Assembly (NCBI GenBank): GCA_002474345.1
Contig: DKQD01000062.1
Span: forward strand, 1 to 60,855
Direction: 5' to 3'
DNA length: 60,855 nucleotides
Source of the DNA: Bacteriovoracaceae bacterium UBA7317
Lineage (GTDB): Bacteria; Bdellovibrionota; Bacteriovoracia; Bacteriovoracales; Bacteriovoracaceae
Below are positions 17,349-26,062 of the stretch, piece by piece; position 1 is the first letter of the stretch; every line of letters begins with the position of its first letter. Below the pieces are notes generated by a model. It saw nothing but the letters and a program-made list of their open reading frames with translations. It searched no databases and was not told the DNA's origin. The position numbers and the translations under genes are program-made.

Positions 17349-18257
17349 ATGAAGAAGCTTTTTAAAAGCTTAATGGTTATCGCTTTAATCTTCCCATCTT
17401 TGTCATATAGTTGCGATGAGCATGGCTTAACAGGAATCATGGAAGAGAATGATCTTTATATTGGCCCTCATGAAAAAGGGGTTTCGAAGGTCTCTTATGC
17501 AGATTTCAAGGATGTTATTGAAAGAATAACAAGGTTGTATGAAAAGGACTTTGAAAAAAGAGGTTTAAAGCTTTTTATCCAAGACAGTTGGGCAAACGGT
17601 AGTGTTAATGCTTATGCTCAAAGAAAAGGTCGTACGGCTTTAGTTAATATGTTCGGTGGTATAGCCCGTCATGAAACAATGAGTAAGGATTCATTGGCCC
17701 TTGTTACTTGTCATGAACTAGGACATCACATTGGAGGAACTCCAAAGAAAGAGCGTTCAGGGTATGGTTATGGAAGTTCTGGGAGAAAAGTCTACACATG
17801 GGCCAGTAATGAGGGGCAAGCAGACTACTTTGCTTCCATGAAGTGTTTGAGGCGTTACTTTGAAAGAGAAGATAATGTGAAGGCAATAGAAGATAAAGAG
17901 GTTCCATCTTTTGTAAGAATTTCTTGTCAAAATCAATTCAACTCAGCTGAAGACGTTGCAATTTGTATAAGGAGTGCCTTGGCGGGGTACTCTTTGGCCA
18001 ACCTTTTTAATAGTATTAGAGGACGTTATTCTTTATTAAGCTTTGAAAATAAAGATCCATCTAGAGTGCTAAAGACTTATGACAATCATCCTGCTCCACA
18101 ATGTCGTTTAGATACTTATTTTGCAGGTGCTTTATGTGATAAGGATTTATATGATGAAGTTAGTGATAGTCAAGTTGACAAGGGTGTTTGTTCAAGAAGA
18201 GAGGGCTATGTAATTGGAGTCCGACCTCTTTGCTGGTTTAGACCTTTTTATCAATAA
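17349..18257 (+). CDS. Secreted M48-like zinc metallopeptidase
   Basis: The frame is open from 17298, but the ATG at 17349 has AAGGAG seven bases upstream and starts a clean signal peptide (MKKLFKSLMVIALIFPSLSYS), giving 302 residues; a Cys follows at 22 but the lipobox is poor. HELGHH (His122, Glu123, His126) gives the HExxH zinc site, and NEGQADYFA about 35 residues later fits the third ligand Glu of M48-type gluzincins (ExxAD). The C-terminal half has several Cys (disulfides likely after export). Substrate unknown; in a predator it could act in the prey periplasm, which is inference. Its gene ends 6 bases from the converging radical-SAM gene. Confidence 0.75.
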   Translation: MKKLFKSLMVIALIFPSLSYSCDEHGLTGIMEENDLYIGPHEKGVSKVSYADFKDVIERITRLYEKDFEKRGLKLFIQDSWANGSVNAYAQRKGRTALVNMFGGIARHETMSKDSLALVTCHELGHHIGGTPKKERSGYGYGSSGRKVYTWASNEGQADYFASMKCLRRYFEREDNVKAIEDKEVPSFVRISCQNQFNSAEDVAICIRSALAGYSLANLFNSIRGRYSLLSFENKDPSRVLKTYDNHPAPQCRLDTYFAGALCDKDLYDEVSDSQVDKGVCSRREGYVIGVRPLCWFRPFYQ

Positions 18258-18263
18258 TTAATC

Positions 18264-19208
18264 TCAATATGTAGATGAGCAGCTAGAACCACCTAGAACG
18301 CAGAAGCTTGAGCAGAATGGGTGGTTCAAGAATACTTTTTTCGACGATTCCGATAAAGACTCACCGAGCTCGAATTCTTTATTGTAAGGAATGAGAGTGC
18401 AGGCTTGCACTTTTGTTTTGTTTTGGCCTTTAGGCTTTACCACCATCCTTTCTGAAGAGCACATTAGAGACTCAGGGCCTTTTCCTAAGATAGACCAACA
18501 AGATGTTGTAATTTCAGGAGTGTTAAGGTTTTTTGAGTCCATTTCAGGGAAAAGAACAAGGTTGTCTTCACTCAAACTTAGGGGCACTTCATGTTTTTTA
18601 AAAAGAGATTTGAACCCATCAAGAGCTTCAGTATAGCTTTCTGATTGGAGGAACCTTCCTGCGATGCTGACATTAAAACTTTTGCTAATGAGCCAACCGA
18701 TACTTTCAAGTGTCGGTAAAAAAGTATTATATCCTCTTTCCTTTTCATGAACTTCTTTTGTGAAGTGGTCTAAAGATACCCTTAGAAATAGCTTGTCAGG
18801 AAAAAGTTGATTGAGGGTAAGAAGTTTTTTATCCCACCTTGAAATCACTTTATATGCATTTGTTAATACAAGGGCCTTATGACCTGCTCGTAAAATAGTT
18901 TCAATAATATTAATAATATTTGGGTTTAGGAAGGGTTCACCCCCTGTAATGCCAATAAGTTCTACTGGTAAAGAGTTCTCTTCTATTTCTTTAATGTAAG
19001 GAAGAACATCATCTTTTGTAAGGTAGAGGAGGCGGTCATTTTTTGGACTAGACTCGATATAGCAGTTTTGGCACTCTAAGTTACAAAGTGTTCCAGTATT
19101 GAACCAGAGGGTCTTAAGCTCACCCATGTCAACGGAAGCTCTTTCCTCACCCTTTAATGTTTTAAAAGGGTCTTGGAATTTTAGTTTATTGTCCAAAGTT
19201 TTTCCCAT
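18264..19208 (-). CDS. Radical SAM protein paired with ArsM
   Basis: 314 residues. Radical-SAM motif CNLECQNCY (CX3CX2C), then ITGGEPFLNP (GGEP SAM motif), and a C-terminal Cys-rich tail (CSSFCVLGGSSCSS) that could hold an auxiliary Fe-S cluster, as do Cys residues in MCSSERM and VQACTLIP. The ATG directly follows the arsM stop, so it is coupled to arsM. Arsenosugar pathways pair ArsM with the radical-SAM enzyme ArsS; this protein lacks the ArsS motifs I know, so a related role in arsenic or other metalloid organification is only an inference. I would otherwise call it an unassigned radical-SAM oxidoreductase. Confidence 0.8.
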   Translation of the reverse strand: MGKTLDNKLKFQDPFKTLKGEERASVDMGELKTLWFNTGTLCNLECQNCYIESSPKNDRLLYLTKDDVLPYIKEIEENSLPVELIGITGGEPFLNPNIINIIETILRAGHKALVLTNAYKVISRWDKKLLTLNQLFPDKLFLRVSLDHFTKEVHEKERGYNTFLPTLESIGWLISKSFNVSIAGRFLQSESYTEALDGFKSLFKKHEVPLSLSEDNLVLFPEMDSKNLNTPEITTSCWSILGKGPESLMCSSERMVVKPKGQNKTKVQACTLIPYNKEFELGESLSESSKKVFLNHPFCSSFCVLGGSSCSSTY

Positions 19209-20300
19209 TTAGCAGCAAGATATTGAAGGGTCTTTTTCTTCAGGGCCGCTTTTTTGAGGTTCATTGTCGTAGGAAAGCTCATGGACAATAGTTTTGGAAT
19301 TGCAATTTTGAAATATTCCATGATGAGTGTCCCAACTTCCTGCAAATTCAAAGTATTTTCTCATTCTGCTTTGGTTTAACATAAGGTAAGTATTGCCACA
19401 TACTTCTTTAAATTTTCCTTTTGGAAAGGTGTGTTCTTGATCAAGCTTTATCGAGTGGGGCGAACCATCCAAATTTCCCTTGTAACAGACAGCTTGTCCA
19501 TAATCTTCACAATCAGGTTCCAGGTCCTGAATTTTAAAAAGCCTGTAGGTAATAGAGTAAAACTTGATAGGGTCGACAAGATTTCTTACCTCTTTATTCA
19601 TAATATCAACTGGTTTAACAGAAACAACTCTTGGGTCTTTAAATCCAGCATTTTTAGCAAGGTTTGAAAAATCATTCCAATAGAGGGCCCCACTTAAGCA
19701 TTCACCATAAAGGAGTTCATTATTAGTGAGGTGTTCGGGAATTCTCCTGTCTGAGTAAATGTCTGAGAAATAAAACTCACCACCAACCTTTAAAAGCTTA
19801 TAAGTGTCTTTAAGAACTTTTTCTTTATTCGGTACGAGGTTAATGACACAGTTAGAGACGATTAGATCAAAAGAATTGAGTTGCAAAGAAGTATCGAGTA
19901 TATTTTCAATTTTTCCATGAACAAATTTTAAGTTTTTATCCTCTAAGTCAAAGAGTTCTTCATGGTACTTTTTGTGTTTTTGAGCTATTTCAATTTGCTC
20001 TTTAGTCATGTCGACACCTACAACGCGCCCTTTTTTCCCGGCCAAAGAAGCAAGTATAAAACTATCTCTACCTGAACCTGAACCAAGGTCCAAAATATGG
20101 GACCCTTCAATAGCTTCTGGAATGATAAGTCCACACCCATAAAACTTTTCATTGACTTCCGGATGTATGGAATTGATTAGGTCTTTTAATTTTTTTGACG
20201 CTTTTAGGTCTATGCTACAAGCAGAAGTTTTTAGGTCACGGTTTGTTTTTAAAACTTTCCCATAGTAGTTTTTAACACTTTCTTCAATATTATTGTTCAT
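19209..20300 (-). CDS. arsM: Arsenite S-adenosylmethionine methyltransferase
   Basis: 363 residues. ArsM methylates As(III) in the cytoplasm. Seen: YYGKVLKTNRDLKTSAC at the N-terminus, FYGCG, the SAM motif ILDLGSGSGRDSFILA followed by GVDMTKEQIEIA, SNCVINLVPNKEKVL, and GECLSGALYWNDF. These hold the four Cys positions of the arsenite-binding family (KTxAC, YGCG, SNC, GEC). The C-terminal extension with KEVCGNTYLML is typical of this group, and the protein ends in SISCC, a Cys pair likely to bind As. AAAAGGATAAGTT precedes the ATG. It is the first gene of a two-gene unit with the radical-SAM gene. Confidence 0.9.
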   Translation of the reverse strand: MNNNIEESVKNYYGKVLKTNRDLKTSACSIDLKASKKLKDLINSIHPEVNEKFYGCGLIIPEAIEGSHILDLGSGSGRDSFILASLAGKKGRVVGVDMTKEQIEIAQKHKKYHEELFDLEDKNLKFVHGKIENILDTSLQLNSFDLIVSNCVINLVPNKEKVLKDTYKLLKVGGEFYFSDIYSDRRIPEHLTNNELLYGECLSGALYWNDFSNLAKNAGFKDPRVVSVKPVDIMNKEVRNLVDPIKFYSITYRLFKIQDLEPDCEDYGQAVCYKGNLDGSPHSIKLDQEHTFPKGKFKEVCGNTYLMLNQSRMRKYFEFAGSWDTHHGIFQNCNSKTIVHELSYDNEPQKSGPEEKDPSISCC

Positions 20301-20316
20301 AACTTATCCTTTTAAA

Positions 20317-20341
20317 TTAAGGTTTGGGTAAAGTTAAGGTT
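20317..20341 (-). promoter_or_regulatory. Direct repeats upstream of arsM, possible operator
   Basis: TTAAGGTT occurs at 20317-20324 and 20334-20341, 17 bases apart, 17 bases upstream of the arsM start. The placement would suit a repressor or activator site; no ArsR gene is in the window. Confidence 0.3.
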
Positions 20342-20404
20342 GCCTTTTCTTATTAGTTTCATAGGGAACATATAATCATTGAGTAGAAAAAAGGAAGGAA
20401 AAAA

Positions 20405-21283
20405 TTAAATTTTATGTTTGTGAAGAAACTTTTTTTTACCATTATGTTTTAGCCAACATTCACCCCACGCATTAAGTTCTATAACCCCTCTTTCAATTTG
20501 GGGAGGTGCTTCTTTTTTATCATTGTTTGTACGTTCTTTTTTAATGATTAAGGAACTTCCAATCATAATTTGAGGCTGTGCTAAATAGTTATCTTGCAGG
20601 TTTTCTTTATCTTTTAAAAAGAGGTTTCTCTTAACATCTGAAGAGTTCAAAAAAGGATTCATAATGGATAAACTCTTTTCTCCATTATGATGGGGTAAGC
20701 CAAGAAGGTGACCTAGCTCATGAAGGAGAACAGTTGGAAGGTCGTAATGAAAGCTTTCTTCTTCATTCATTGTAAAAATATAATCTCTGTAATTGAATAT
20801 AATATCTGCATGAATGAGCTCAAGGTACTCTGATGATGTTCCTTTATTTCTTCTTATTCCAAAATATTGTGTGATAGCTAGAACGCCATCTGGCAATTCT
20901 TCGAACCACTTGTAAGACTTATAGACACCTACTTCGTCATCATTGAATTCGTAAAGAGTTTCATAGTTTCTATTTTCAGTGAATTTAGCAGGAGTATTAA
21001 ATATTTTTTTATTTATTATACTTTTATCCCAATTTACTAACATTTCATCTAACGTTGTAAAGTCTTCTTTAAGATGATCTCTTTCAAGAAAGTCGTTTTG
21101 AAAATCTTCTGAAAAATTTAATTTAATAGGTAGGTTTTCTGTGTCCCATCTCATAACTTTTTTAGTTAACTGAGATGATTGGTCATGGTAAGAGTTTAAA
21201 TTTAGATACTGACCATCTTTCCCACAGCTAAAAAGAAAAAAGAGCAAGATAAAAAACGAGCTTTTATTTGAGAAGGCTTCCAT
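20405..21283 (-). CDS. Metzincin-type zinc metalloprotease lipoprotein
   Basis: 292 residues. Signal ending in LFSC (Cys20), a lipoprotein processing site. HELGHLLGLPHH (His188-His199) is the full metzincin motif HExxHxxGxxH, and SIMNPF about ten residues later is the Met-turn, so three His ligands and catalytic Glu189 are present. The catalytic part resembles matrixins (M10). An upstream domain of about 140 residues is unassigned. The ATG has AGGAG eight bases upstream. A CCGATAA promoter-like site lies 31 bases before the start. Surface-anchored proteolysis is inferred. Confidence 0.85.
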   Translation of the reverse strand: MEAFSNKSSFFILLFFLFSCGKDGQYLNLNSYHDQSSQLTKKVMRWDTENLPIKLNFSEDFQNDFLERDHLKEDFTTLDEMLVNWDKSIINKKIFNTPAKFTENRNYETLYEFNDDEVGVYKSYKWFEELPDGVLAITQYFGIRRNKGTSSEYLELIHADIIFNYRDYIFTMNEEESFHYDLPTVLLHELGHLLGLPHHNGEKSLSIMNPFLNSSDVKRNLFLKDKENLQDNYLAQPQIMIGSSLIIKKERTNNDKKEAPPQIERGVIELNAWGECWLKHNGKKKFLHKHKI

Positions 21284-21313
21284 CTCTCCATCTCCTAGAA
21301 GTTCTATGAAGAT

Positions 21314-21340
21314 TTATCGGATGAAAGCCTGAAAATATGA
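21314..21340 (-). promoter_or_regulatory. Candidate sigma-28-type promoter for the metzincin lipoprotein
   Basis: Minus strand: TCATATTT, 11 bases, TCCGATAA. The -10 matches GCCGATAA in seven of eight positions and the -35 matches TAAAGTTT in five of eight. It shares the 11-mer CATCCGATAAA with the site at 32094. Confidence 0.4.
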
Positions 21341-21362
21341 GGGTTCTTATTTAGCTAGCTTT

Positions 21363-22013
21363 TTAATTTAAATTATTTGCTTTTTTATGGTCATTTAAAA
21401 AAGCTTCTAGCCCTTTATCTGTTAGCGGATGCTTAAAAAGAGATTTAACGACTTTAAAAGGCATAGTTGCAACGTCAGCACCAACCATTGCGGCTTCTCT
21501 TACATGTAAAGCATGTCTAATGGAAGCGGCCAAAATTTTTGTCTCAAAGCCGTAGTTATCATAGATATTCCTTATTTCTTCAATAAGGCCTGGTCCATCA
21601 TGCCCTATATCGTCTAGGCGCCCAATAAATGGGGAAATGAAGGTCGCGCCATTTTTGGCAGCAAGAAGTGCTTGGTTCACAGAAAAACAGAGTGTTACAT
21701 TTGTTTTAATTTGATTGTCGCTAAACCACTTACATGCAGTAATTCCTGCTTCTGTAAGGGGAAGTTTTATAACAACATTTTCGTGAATATTAGCGAGTTC
21801 TTCACCCTCTTTGATCATGCCATCTACATCTGTTGCGATAACCTCAGCAGATATCGGTCCGTTAACAATTTCTACAATTTCCTTTATAACATCAAACTGG
21901 TTTCGGCCTGATTTAGCTATAAGGCTAGGGTTTGTTGTCACACCATCAATGATACCCCACTTGGCTGCTTCCTTAATTTCATTTACTTCACCTGTATCAA
22001 GAAAAAAGTCCAC
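21363..22013 (-). CDS. Transaldolase / fructose-6-phosphate aldolase family protein
   Basis: 216 residues, the short class of transaldolases. A cytoplasmic TIM-barrel enzyme of the pentose-phosphate/hexose-phosphate pathways, using a lysine Schiff base: the Lys in [11 protein letters not shown]. Also seen: [14 protein letters not shown] and [14 protein letters not shown] at the N-terminus, [26 protein letters not shown] and ILAASIRH. Short members split into true transaldolases (TalC) and fructose-6-phosphate aldolases (FSA) on single residues; I cannot decide safely between them. Single gene, no clear operon partner. Confidence 0.93.
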   Translation of the reverse strand: MDFFLDTGEVNEIKEAAKWGIIDGVTTNPSLIAKSGRNQFDVIKEIVEIVNGPISAEVIATDVDGMIKEGEELANIHENVVIKLPLTEAGITACKWFSDNQIKTNVTLCFSVNQALLAAKNGATFISPFIGRLDDIGHDGPGLIEEIRNIYDNYGFETKILAASIRHALHVREAAMVGADVATMPFKVVKSLFKHPLTDKGLEAFLNDHKKANNLN

Positions 22014-22145
22014 TATGGTCCCCTTATGTTTAAGTCTGCTATTAGTTGAATAAAAGATTTAAATCAAAGGCAAAATAACAGTCAGATAAAGGAGAGACAA
22101 GTTTTCCAGGATACCTTTTTTTGCTATTGTGTGTCACTTTATAGT

Positions 22146-22973
22146 ATGGGAACTAAGTCTGTGCGTTCAATTATTGTTTTTAATCTTATGTCTTTTTTCA
22201 CGTTCAATTTGCTTCAGTTATTTGTGCTGCAAAAAACGTTAGCTGATGATTTTGCTAGAGAGAGTGAACCTAAGCTTCAAAAAAAATTAAAAGATAAGCT
22301 TGAAAGTCTTTTTGATCCAAATTTGGATTATAAAAAGTTTTCAGGTCGTATGACTGATAGAGATAAAGTCGGAGATATTTTGAAGGTCTTCACTGAAAAT
22401 AAAAACATCAAATTTTTTAGACCTGGTGATCCCCTTGAGTTTCGCTTACCCAACCAAAGTGATTCCTTATGTCGGGGGTTCATAAAGGTTGTGGAAAAAG
22501 ATTATCTTACTCTTTATGTTAAGAACCTCTTTAGTTGTTTTAAAAAAGGTGAGTATATGAGAAGAGGCTCTCAAATGGTCTTTTATGCACCTGTTTTGGA
22601 GGAAAGGATAAAGGATGCTGGCTTGTACAGGGTGATTCTTCTGAGGAAAAAAGAAGAGTATTGGAATCAGTTGAGAAAAATGAACCAATTTATTTGGAAT
22701 TATGACCAGAGAAAAATTAAAGTTTCAGCTGATTATGATAAGCGGATTGTAGCTTTAGAAAATAAAAAGAGGAAGGAGCTTGATATTCTATTAGGAAAAA
22801 AAAGAGATCAAGTTCTTTTGCAAAAGGAAATCGTAAAAAAAATAGAAATGTTGGATAGTGATTTAGACTTTTATATAATAGATCAATATGAACCTGAGCT
22901 AGATCGGTGGCACCTAGACCATGACTTAGGTTTACCAGTCGGGAAGAAACCTCAAAAGAAAAAACAAATATAA
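22146..22973 (+). CDS. Exported protein, unknown
   Basis: I do not recognise the family. The frame is open from a GTG at 22131, but the ATG at 22146 starts a better signal-like N-terminus (basic, then hydrophobic to about residue 35, ending LQKTLADDF); neither has a clear Shine-Dalgarno. The 275-residue product has a beta-rich middle domain (FRPGDPLEFRLP, DYLTLYVKNLFSCFKKGEYMRRGSQMVFY, two Cys that could pair) and a Lys/Glu-rich helical region (about 180-245) with coiled-coil character. It ends in a Lys-rich tail, converging on the Xer-like gene. Confidence 0.65.
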   Translation: MGTKSVRSIIVFNLMSFFTFNLLQLFVLQKTLADDFARESEPKLQKKLKDKLESLFDPNLDYKKFSGRMTDRDKVGDILKVFTENKNIKFFRPGDPLEFRLPNQSDSLCRGFIKVVEKDYLTLYVKNLFSCFKKGEYMRRGSQMVFYAPVLEERIKDAGLYRVILLRKKEEYWNQLRKMNQFIWNYDQRKIKVSADYDKRIVALENKKRKELDILLGKKRDQVLLQKEIVKKIEMLDSDLDFYIIDQYEPELDRWHLDHDLGLPVGKKPQKKKQI

Positions 22974-23009
22974 AAACTATTTGAATTGAATCAAATACGG
23001 GGTAACTGT

Positions 23010-23951
23010 CTAGTGAAATAAATCTGAATAAATATGTTTTGGTAAATGTTCTTTGTAGTGTTTTAAACTGTAGCTTGGAGCGACCCCCATCCATTCCTTA
23101 ATGTTTTCTTCATTCTTATCTTTAAGCCAGTTAAATATACAAGCTTGTCTTAATGATCTAGGAGTAAGCTCTATTTTTAAATTCTCGCTGTACTCTTTAA
23201 AGATGATTTCAAGCCCCCTGGAAGAAAGTCCTCCTGATAAAATTTTATAGGGATTGGCATTGAAAAGGAGTTCTTCAAATTCAATGTTTTGATTTGCCAT
23301 TTCTATTTTTAATAAGTCCAAATATTTAACTAAAAAGTTGTCAAACTCATTGGGAAGAGGAATTGAAAAAGGGTCTCTTTTTGGAGGAGTTAGCATAACT
23401 CTTGGTTTTTTTCCTAAAAAAATATGACACCTTTTTAAGCATGATAGATCAGAAACTTTGAGTCCTCCTTTAAAAATAAGAAGAGTTATAATTAGATTTC
23501 TAAATGAGATTAGCTTTTGCAGGTTTTTAGATTCATCTATTTCCTGCAAAAGGTGATTCCAAAATATTTTCAAATTCTTAAAGCTTGTTGGTCTTGGTAC
23601 ATCAAGAAACTTGGGGGATGTTGGTATAGACCTTACTGGGTTATTAGGAACTTCACCTTCGGAAAGCAAAAAATCAAAAAAGTTTCTTAACGTTTGAAGT
23701 CGTCTTCTTCTGGAATTATCTGAAGAATACTTTTTATCTAAAAAGTGAGCATAATGCCGAATAAGAGAGTTTGTGAGTGATTTTCTGCAGGGAACCCACC
23801 CATTATCATTTAGGAAGTTATTGAAACAATTCAGGTCAGTTTTATAATTTTTTAGAGTGTTGGGGCTTTTACCTTGTTTTTCGCATTTATCAATAAAATT
23901 TATTTGTTGCTTGAAAAAAAAGGCATGAGTGGTATCTATTTGTTTTTCCAA
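23010..23951 (-). CDS. Xer-like tyrosine recombinase homologue with degenerate active site
   Basis: 313 residues. An N-terminal SAM-like core-binding domain (SPNTLKNYKTDLNCFNNFL; RRRRLQTLRNFFDFLL; NNPVRSI) and a C-terminal catalytic fold match XerC/XerD closely in layout. The catalytic set does not: GLRxSEL is GLKVSDL (Arg to Lys165), HxLRH is RSLRQ (His to Arg265 and His to Gln269; Arg268 kept), and the GH of the third box is GV (Val290). Lys191 and nucleophile Tyr299 (LKHYKEHL) remain. It therefore may bind DNA without normal recombination, or act as a partner subunit. No attachment site, phage genes or second recombinase are near, so it is not an obvious mobile-element integrase. Confidence 0.85.
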   Translation of the reverse strand: MEKQIDTTHAFFFKQQINFIDKCEKQGKSPNTLKNYKTDLNCFNNFLNDNGWVPCRKSLTNSLIRHYAHFLDKKYSSDNSRRRRLQTLRNFFDFLLSEGEVPNNPVRSIPTSPKFLDVPRPTSFKNLKIFWNHLLQEIDESKNLQKLISFRNLIITLLIFKGGLKVSDLSCLKRCHIFLGKKPRVMLTPPKRDPFSIPLPNEFDNFLVKYLDLLKIEMANQNIEFEELLFNANPYKILSGGLSSRGLEIIFKEYSENLKIELTPRSLRQACIFNWLKDKNEENIKEWMGVAPSYSLKHYKEHLPKHIYSDLFH

Positions 23952-24173
23952 AAGTTATCCTTCTGCAAGAGAGACCATATTATTTACTTTGACCTATCAG
24001 AGTCGTAAAAATTACAGGTTTCCGGTGCATAAAATGATACGTAAGTAAATAATCATAGACAACTAAAAAGGATTCTTTTAAATTCAGGTCTCATTTTTAA
24101 GCATGAAAATTGAATATTGAATAAAGAAAGTAGATGAGGATGAGAAGTTACTTAAGAGGTATGGGGTTTTCTC

Positions 24174-24995
24174 GTGAGCGTACGTTTGTCATTAATTGAG
24201 GAACTTGATGACTTTTTCAAGTTAAGACATACACAGAAAGATATTGCCAAAGATGAAGCGCTAAGTGACGTCATTGCCTTTATATATTCTCATCCTGTAA
24301 CATCGAAGTTTCTTTCGGATATTGATATTCAGTTTAAGAGTGAAAAGTTATTTGTTGAAGCACTAACTCATACTTCTTTTGTCAACGAACAGGCAAATTT
24401 TCCTTTCCTTTCTTTTGAGCGTTTAGAGTTTTTCGGAGACTCTCTTTTTAATTTCTTTGTTAGCGATTTTTTAATTGAGAACTTTCCAGATTTGAAGGAA
24501 GGGCCTTTGTCTCGCTTTCGGGGCGCTGTTGTAAATGAAGGGAGCATGGCCGAACTTGCTAGAAGCATCTCATTAGGTTCCTGCCTTCTTTTGGGGAAAG
24601 GAGAGCTTAAGTCTAGAGGTCATGATAAGGATGCGATCCTTGCAGACTCATTAGAAGCAGTCTTTGGAGCAGTTTTCTTAGATCAAGGCTTTGAAGGTGC
24701 GAAAAAACTCTTTTATAGTATACTCGAAATTTTTGAAAATAAAAATTGTTTACCTTATATATCCATGGAACGCTTGGAAAACTTTGACCCCAAGTCGTTG
24801 CTTCAGGAAAAAACAATGTCCTTATATAAAGAGGTTCCTGAATATAGAGCTATAAAGTTCGATGACGAACTTTTTCAAGTGGATATTCTTATAGGTGGAA
24901 AACAGATTCTTTCCACCAAAAATAGATCAAAGAAAAAAGCTGAAAAATTTTTGGCGAAAGAAATATTAAAAAAAGAGTTGTACCTTTTACCCTAG
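24174..24995 (+). CDS. rnc: Ribonuclease III
   Basis: 273 residues, a little longer than the usual 225-240. It cleaves double-stranded RNA in rRNA and mRNA processing. Seen: LTHTSFVNE, the signature ERLEFFGDSLFNFF, DKDAILADSLEAVFGAVFLDQG with the second metal site, and a C-terminal dsRBD (DPKSLLQE...STKNRSKKKAEKFLAKEIL). The N-terminal extension of about 40 residues is unusual. The start is GTG with AAGAGGT somewhat far upstream. It lies 7 bases before era; rnc-era is a conserved pair. Confidence 0.96.
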   Translation: MSVRLSLIEELDDFFKLRHTQKDIAKDEALSDVIAFIYSHPVTSKFLSDIDIQFKSEKLFVEALTHTSFVNEQANFPFLSFERLEFFGDSLFNFFVSDFLIENFPDLKEGPLSRFRGAVVNEGSMAELARSISLGSCLLLGKGELKSRGHDKDAILADSLEAVFGAVFLDQGFEGAKKLFYSILEIFENKNCLPYISMERLENFDPKSLLQEKTMSLYKEVPEYRAIKFDDELFQVDILIGGKQILSTKNRSKKKAEKFLAKEILKKELYLLP

Positions 24996-25002
24996 GAAAA
25001 AC

Positions 25003-26001
25003 ATGTTAATCGAGCATCAGCACCCTTCAAATAAGTCAATCATGGTCTCAGTATTAGGAGCTCCAAACGTTGGAAAGAGTTCATTTGTTAATAATTTAAT
25101 GGGCTTTGATCTTTCTGTTGTTACCAATAAGCCGCAAACAACTAGAAACAAGTTCCATTGTGTAATCAATATAGATCACACTGAAATTATTTTAGTTGAT
25201 ACTCCAGGTGTTCACGTCAATAAAAAAGAAATAAATAAAAGAATGAATGAGCAAGCTAAAGAAGGAGTCCAAGGTACTGACATTAATTTACTTCTCATTG
25301 ACCTTAGTAAAGAAATTTTTAAGCAATTTACAGAGTTCAAAGATATTATGAAAACAGATTTAAACCGTACATGGGTTGTTTTCACTAAGACTGATAAGGT
25401 TGAAGACTTTGAGAAGTTGCCGTTAGATGAGGTTGTAGAAAAAGCAAAGACTCTTCTACCTTCGATAGAGAAGTTTTTCTCAATAAGTTCAAAGACCGGA
25501 GATAATATTCACCTTATTACAGGTGCACTATGTGATGAAGCTCAGTCTGGCCCCCACCTTTATACTGATGGAGCTGTCTCAAATAAAAGTGAACGTTTTT
25601 TTGTAGCTGAGTATATACGTGAACAAGCATTTTCTATTTTAAAAGAAGAACTTCCTTATGAAATTGCTGTGACTGTTGAAGAATTTATGGATAACAGAAA
25701 GAAAGGCTTTTCCAAAGGTGCGGCTGAAAGAACAATAAAGCCATCTATTGCTTCTATGATTTCAGCTTCTATTTTGGTTAATAGGGCAAGTCAAAGGGCC
25801 ATTGTTGTTGGTTCTAAAGGCTCCGTTATAAAAGAAATTGGAACTAGGGCCAGAAAAAAAATTGAGTCAATGGTTGGTGGTCAAGTTCACCTTAATCTAC
25901 ACGTTAAAGTTTCTCCAAATTGGTTTAAAAATAACTTTGTTCTTGAAGAATTAGGTTTACCAAGGGCAACCGACTCCTCTCGAGTCTGGAGAAAAAAGTA
26001 A
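25003..26001 (+). CDS. era: GTPase Era
   Basis: 332 residues. Ribosome-assembly GTPase that binds the 3' end of 16S rRNA. Seen: G1 GAPNVGKSSF, G2 in KPQTTRNKF, G3 DTPGV, G4 TKTD, and a C-terminal KH domain with VVGSKGSVIKEIGTRARKKIESMVGGQVHLNLHVKV. The ATG follows AGGA seven bases after the rnc stop. der follows. Confidence 0.97.
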   Translation: MLIEHQHPSNKSIMVSVLGAPNVGKSSFVNNLMGFDLSVVTNKPQTTRNKFHCVINIDHTEIILVDTPGVHVNKKEINKRMNEQAKEGVQGTDINLLLIDLSKEIFKQFTEFKDIMKTDLNRTWVVFTKTDKVEDFEKLPLDEVVEKAKTLLPSIEKFFSISSKTGDNIHLITGALCDEAQSGPHLYTDGAVSNKSERFFVAEYIREQAFSILKEELPYEIAVTVEEFMDNRKKGFSKGAAERTIKPSIASMISASILVNRASQRAIVVGSKGSVIKEIGTRARKKIESMVGGQVHLNLHVKVSPNWFKNNFVLEELGLPRATDSSRVWRKK

Positions 26002-26062
26002 AATTTAATATTTTTTATAAAGGCTTTTTCATTTTTTGATGAAAGAGAAGAAGGATTATTTT

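Noticed and set aside
23010..23951. Reading the Xer-like gene as a mobile-element integrase
   Set aside because: No attachment repeats, tRNA target, phage or plasmid genes nearby, and the catalytic residues are altered.
24134..24199. Small upstream frame (21 codons) overlapping the rnc start
   Set aside because: No convincing ribosome site and no recognisable leader-peptide features.
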